Source: CAZHFW01 sp964531675
Lineage (GTDB): Bacteria; Planctomycetota; Phycisphaerae; Phycisphaerales; UBA1924
Direction: 5' to 3'
Assembly: GCA_964531675.1 (NCBI GenBank)
Contig: CAZHFW010000047.1
Span: 1 to 23,768 of the forward strand
DNA length: 23,768 nt
In this document: positions 22,497 through 23,768 of the stretch, piece by piece
How the letters are laid out: every line of letters begins with the position of its first letter
Numbering within the stretch: position 1 is the stretch's first letter
The notes under the pieces: generated by a model
Databases searched by the model: none
The model's input: only the letters and a program-made list of their open reading frames with translations
Told to the model about the DNA's origin: nothing
Program-made: the position numbers and the translations under genes

Positions 22497-22823
22497 GCCA
22501 TCCGTCCGGTAGATTTGCGGGGTCTCCACCGGTTCTTGGGAGTTGGAATCCGGACCCGCACGACTCCGATTTGCGGGAACCGAAATTCGCGCAAAGAATG
22601 CCTCTCGCTCGGATTGCGCTGGGGTGTATGCGACCGACCGGTAGGAACCCCTACGTGAAAACTCGTGCCTCGCCTCCTCGGGTGGTGAGGCTGCCGTTCG
22701 GCGGGGTTCGGACGGCGCTCGTTTGGACGCGTGGCAACAGATTTGCCTGTCATCCGTTAGGCTCCGGTATTCCGGCCCGTGATTGCGGGCTGCCGCACCC
22801 ACCAGATCGAATCGGAGTTGTTC

Positions 22824-23372
22824 ATGCAGATTGCGACCTCGGCCCGTCTTGGCGTCCTTCTTCTTGCTGGCCTCGTGACTGCCCCGGCGGCGTTGAGCCT
22901 GCAGCCTGCGGATGAGCACAAGCCCGCGCAGGCCGGCCAGCCCGAGCAGCGCGGCCAGCCGGGTCAGCCCGGCGAGCGTCGTGGTCCGGGCGGCCCGGGT
23001 GCGGGCGGTCCGGTGAGTGTGGAAGCGGCCATGAAGCAGATGGGCCGGGCGCTGCGTCAGCTGCGCAAGCAGGCCGATCAGCCTGCGATGCGCGACGACA
23101 ATCTCAAGCTCCTGAACGACATGCAGCGTGCATGTGCGGCGGCCAAGAGCGCGCCGGTCCCGGGCGACATCATCGGCAACGCGGCGGACGCTGCGGAGAA
23201 GGCCAAGATGACCGAGGCGTACCGCAAGAATCTGGTCGCGTCGATGCGGCTGCTCTTGGACATCGAGGATGCGGTGGCCGACGGCAAGGGCGATGTGGCC
23301 AAGGCCAAGTCCGACGAGCTCGTGAAGCTCCGTGACGCGGCGCATAAGGAACTGGGCGTCAAGCAGGACTGA
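22824..23372 (+). CDS. Cytochrome b562-like exported four-helix protein
   Basis: 182 residues. Residues 1 to about 25 are a Sec signal peptide (hydrophobic LGVLLLAGLVTAPAALS). Residues about 30-64 are a low-complexity Gln/Pro/Gly linker with GQPxQ repeats. Residues 65-182 are an all-helical domain that by eye follows the cytochrome b562 pattern: AAMKQMGRALRQL, with Met70 in place of the heme-ligand methionine near the start of helix 1, and LRDAAHKELG, with His174 in place of the ligand histidine near the end of helix 4. If this is right it binds one heme in the periplasm. A non-heme homologue is possible; there is no CxxCH. ATG 22824 has CGGAG about 8 bases upstream. A strong terminator follows. 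Confidence 0.72.
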   Translation: MQIATSARLGVLLLAGLVTAPAALSLQPADEHKPAQAGQPEQRGQPGQPGERRGPGGPGAGGPVSVEAAMKQMGRALRQLRKQADQPAMRDDNLKLLNDMQRACAAAKSAPVPGDIIGNAADAAEKAKMTEAYRKNLVASMRLLLDIEDAVADGKGDVAKAKSDELVKLRDAAHKELGVKQD

Positions 23373-23420
23373 ACCCCGAGGGAGCTTCGCGGCTGCCCAG
23401 CAGATGTTCATGATCTTAAG

Positions 23421-23457
23421 ACCCCGGTCCGGCTCGGTCGGACCGGGGTTCGTTTTT
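23421..23457 (+). terminator. Intrinsic terminator after the cytochrome b562-like gene
   Basis: ACCCCGGTCC (23421-23430), 9-base loop, GGACCGGGGT (23440-23449), then TCGTTTTT. A 10-bp perfect stem with U-tract, about 50 bases past the stop. Confidence 0.9.
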
Positions 23458-23470
23458 GGAGGGGGAGCGG
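23454..23470 (+). repeat. 17-bp exact repeat, copy 2
   Basis: Identical to 4588-4604 (TTTTGGAGGGGGAGCGG). It begins in the terminator's T-run. Confidence 0.6.
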
Positions 23471-23588
23471 TTCAGACCGGGCAGGTCCAAGAACCGGACC
23501 CGGGGATGGAAACGGGGCTGGCGGGGCCTTGCCCCGGTCAAGCGGGAGGCGCGAAAACCCGATGCAACCGACCCGGGAGCAACGGGTC

Positions 23589-23616
23589 TTGATTCAGGTC
23601 GGGTGGGTGCTAGCCT
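23589..23616 (+). promoter_or_regulatory. Sigma70-like promoter of tRNA-Asn
   Basis: TTGATT (23589-23594), 16-base spacer, TAGCCT (23611-23616). A start near 23623 would leave a leader of about 27 bases. TTGATTCAG matches the fusA-region promoter, and a GACCCG/CGGGTC inverted repeat (23570-23588) abuts the -35. Confidence 0.5.
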
Positions 23617-23650
23617 TCCCCCTGCTCGGAGACCCCGGGCGACAACCGAT

Positions 23651-23722
23651 TCCCCGATAGCTCAATGGTAGAGCGACCGGCTGTTAACCGGTAGGTTCAA
23701 GGTTCGAGTCCTTGTCGGGGAG
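23651..23722 (+). tRNA. tRNA-Asn (anticodon GTT)
   Basis: 72-base cloverleaf. Acceptor TCCCCGA pairs with TCGGGGA, the D stem is GCTC/GAGC, and the anticodon stem ACCGG/CCGGT has loop CTGTTAA with GTT at 23683-23685. The variable loop is AGGTT, the T arm is CAAGG-TTCGAGT-CCTTG, and the discriminator is G. The 3' CCA is not encoded. Confidence 0.97.
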
Positions 23723-23728
23723 TTCTGA

Positions 23729-23757
23729 GAAAGGCCTCGTAAAGAGGCCTTTTCTCG
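23729..23757 (+). terminator. Intrinsic terminator after tRNA-Asn
   Basis: AAAGGCCTC (23730-23738), loop GTAAA, GAGGCCTTT (23744-23752), continuing TCTCGTT. A 9-bp stem with short T-tract, 7 bases after the tRNA. Confidence 0.85.
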
Positions 23758-23768
23758 TTAACGGTCTG

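Larger units (their letters stand above)
22351..22823. other. Divergent intergenic region, OmcB-like / cytochrome-like genes
   Basis: 473 bases with no convincing gene. The left part is the OmcB-like leader with its promoter and inverted repeat. The right part holds a weak TTGCCT (22743-22748) and GGTATT pairing (17-base spacer) for the rightward gene and small GC-rich hairpins such as GTAGG-AACC-CCTAC (22641-22654). An 86-codon minus frame at 22493-22753 looks non-coding. Confidence 0.4.

Noticed and set aside
22493..22753. 86-codon minus-strand frame in the long intergenic gap
   Set aside because: Arg/Pro-rich composition without the GC3 pattern of real genes, no ribosome-binding site, and it overlaps the proposed promoter at 22496-22491.
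23522..23536. CGGGGC-CTT-GCCCCG hairpin upstream of tRNA-Asn
   Set aside because: Six-bp stem without U-tract in GC-rich DNA; expected by chance.
1..23768. Insertion sequences, prophage genes, CRISPR arrays, integrases, toxin-antitoxin or defence genes
   Set aside because: No direct-repeat arrays, transposase, integrase or defence-family motifs were seen on either strand; composition is even across the window.

Overview
The window is about 23.8 kb of very GC-rich bacterial chromosome, and nearly all of it is coding. Gene content and protein style point to a planctomycete, most likely of the class Phycisphaerae. The clues are a Gram-negative lipid A gene (lpxB), the non-mevalonate isoprenoid pathway, an unusual EF-G, a cysteine-rich OmcB-like envelope lipoprotein otherwise best known from Chlamydia (PVC superphylum), and a cytochrome b562-like exported protein. 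The taxonomic call is inference; no rRNA gene is present. I see no mobile element, CRISPR array, phage gene or recognisable defence system.

Layout, left to right. (1) Positions 1-3018, minus strand: sensor histidine kinase, then a response regulator with a Cro/C1-type helix-turn-helix output domain, then lpxB, which runs off the left edge. Kinase and regulator overlap by 8 bases and lpxB follows closely, so they look like one operon. (2) 3161-8219, plus strand: rsmB, a PTS EIIA (PtsN-type) protein, a farnesyl-diphosphate-type prenyl synthase and dxs. The last two supply isoprenoid precursors, and a structured leader lies in front of dxs. (3) 8285-8914, minus: an adenylate-kinase-like NMP kinase with a short LID. 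9231-9701, plus, divergent: ndk. Both act on nucleotide phosphates. (4) 9726-12406, minus: an M20 dipeptidase, an AIM24/TIGR00266 protein and a thioredoxin-fold lipoprotein, separated by 18-20 bases. (5) 12526-14652, minus: fusA with a clear terminator, preceded by a possible 49-residue acidic ORF and a good sigma70-like promoter. (6) 15114-20550, minus: rlmN, a YwaF/TIGR02206 membrane protein, a WecA/MraY-family phosphosugar transferase and an O-antigen ligase/polymerase-like protein. Two of the three junctions are ATGA overlaps and the third is a 9-base gap, so an rRNA-modification gene heads an envelope-polysaccharide operon. (7) 20677-22350, minus: the OmcB-like lipoprotein, with its own promoter, a leader inverted repeat next to the ribosome-binding site, and a terminator. 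(8) 22824-23372, plus: the cytochrome b562-like protein with a terminator. (9) 23651-23722, plus: tRNA-Asn(GTT) with promoter and terminator.

Most of the window is housekeeping. The most unusual items are the OmcB-like lipoprotein and its leader hairpin, the receiver-XRE response regulator beside lpxB, the atypical NMP kinase, and a small upstream-ORF arrangement in front of fusA. Promoter calls, family similarities and pairings were made by eye. Similarity to OmcB and cytochrome b562 rests on recalled family sequences, not on a search.
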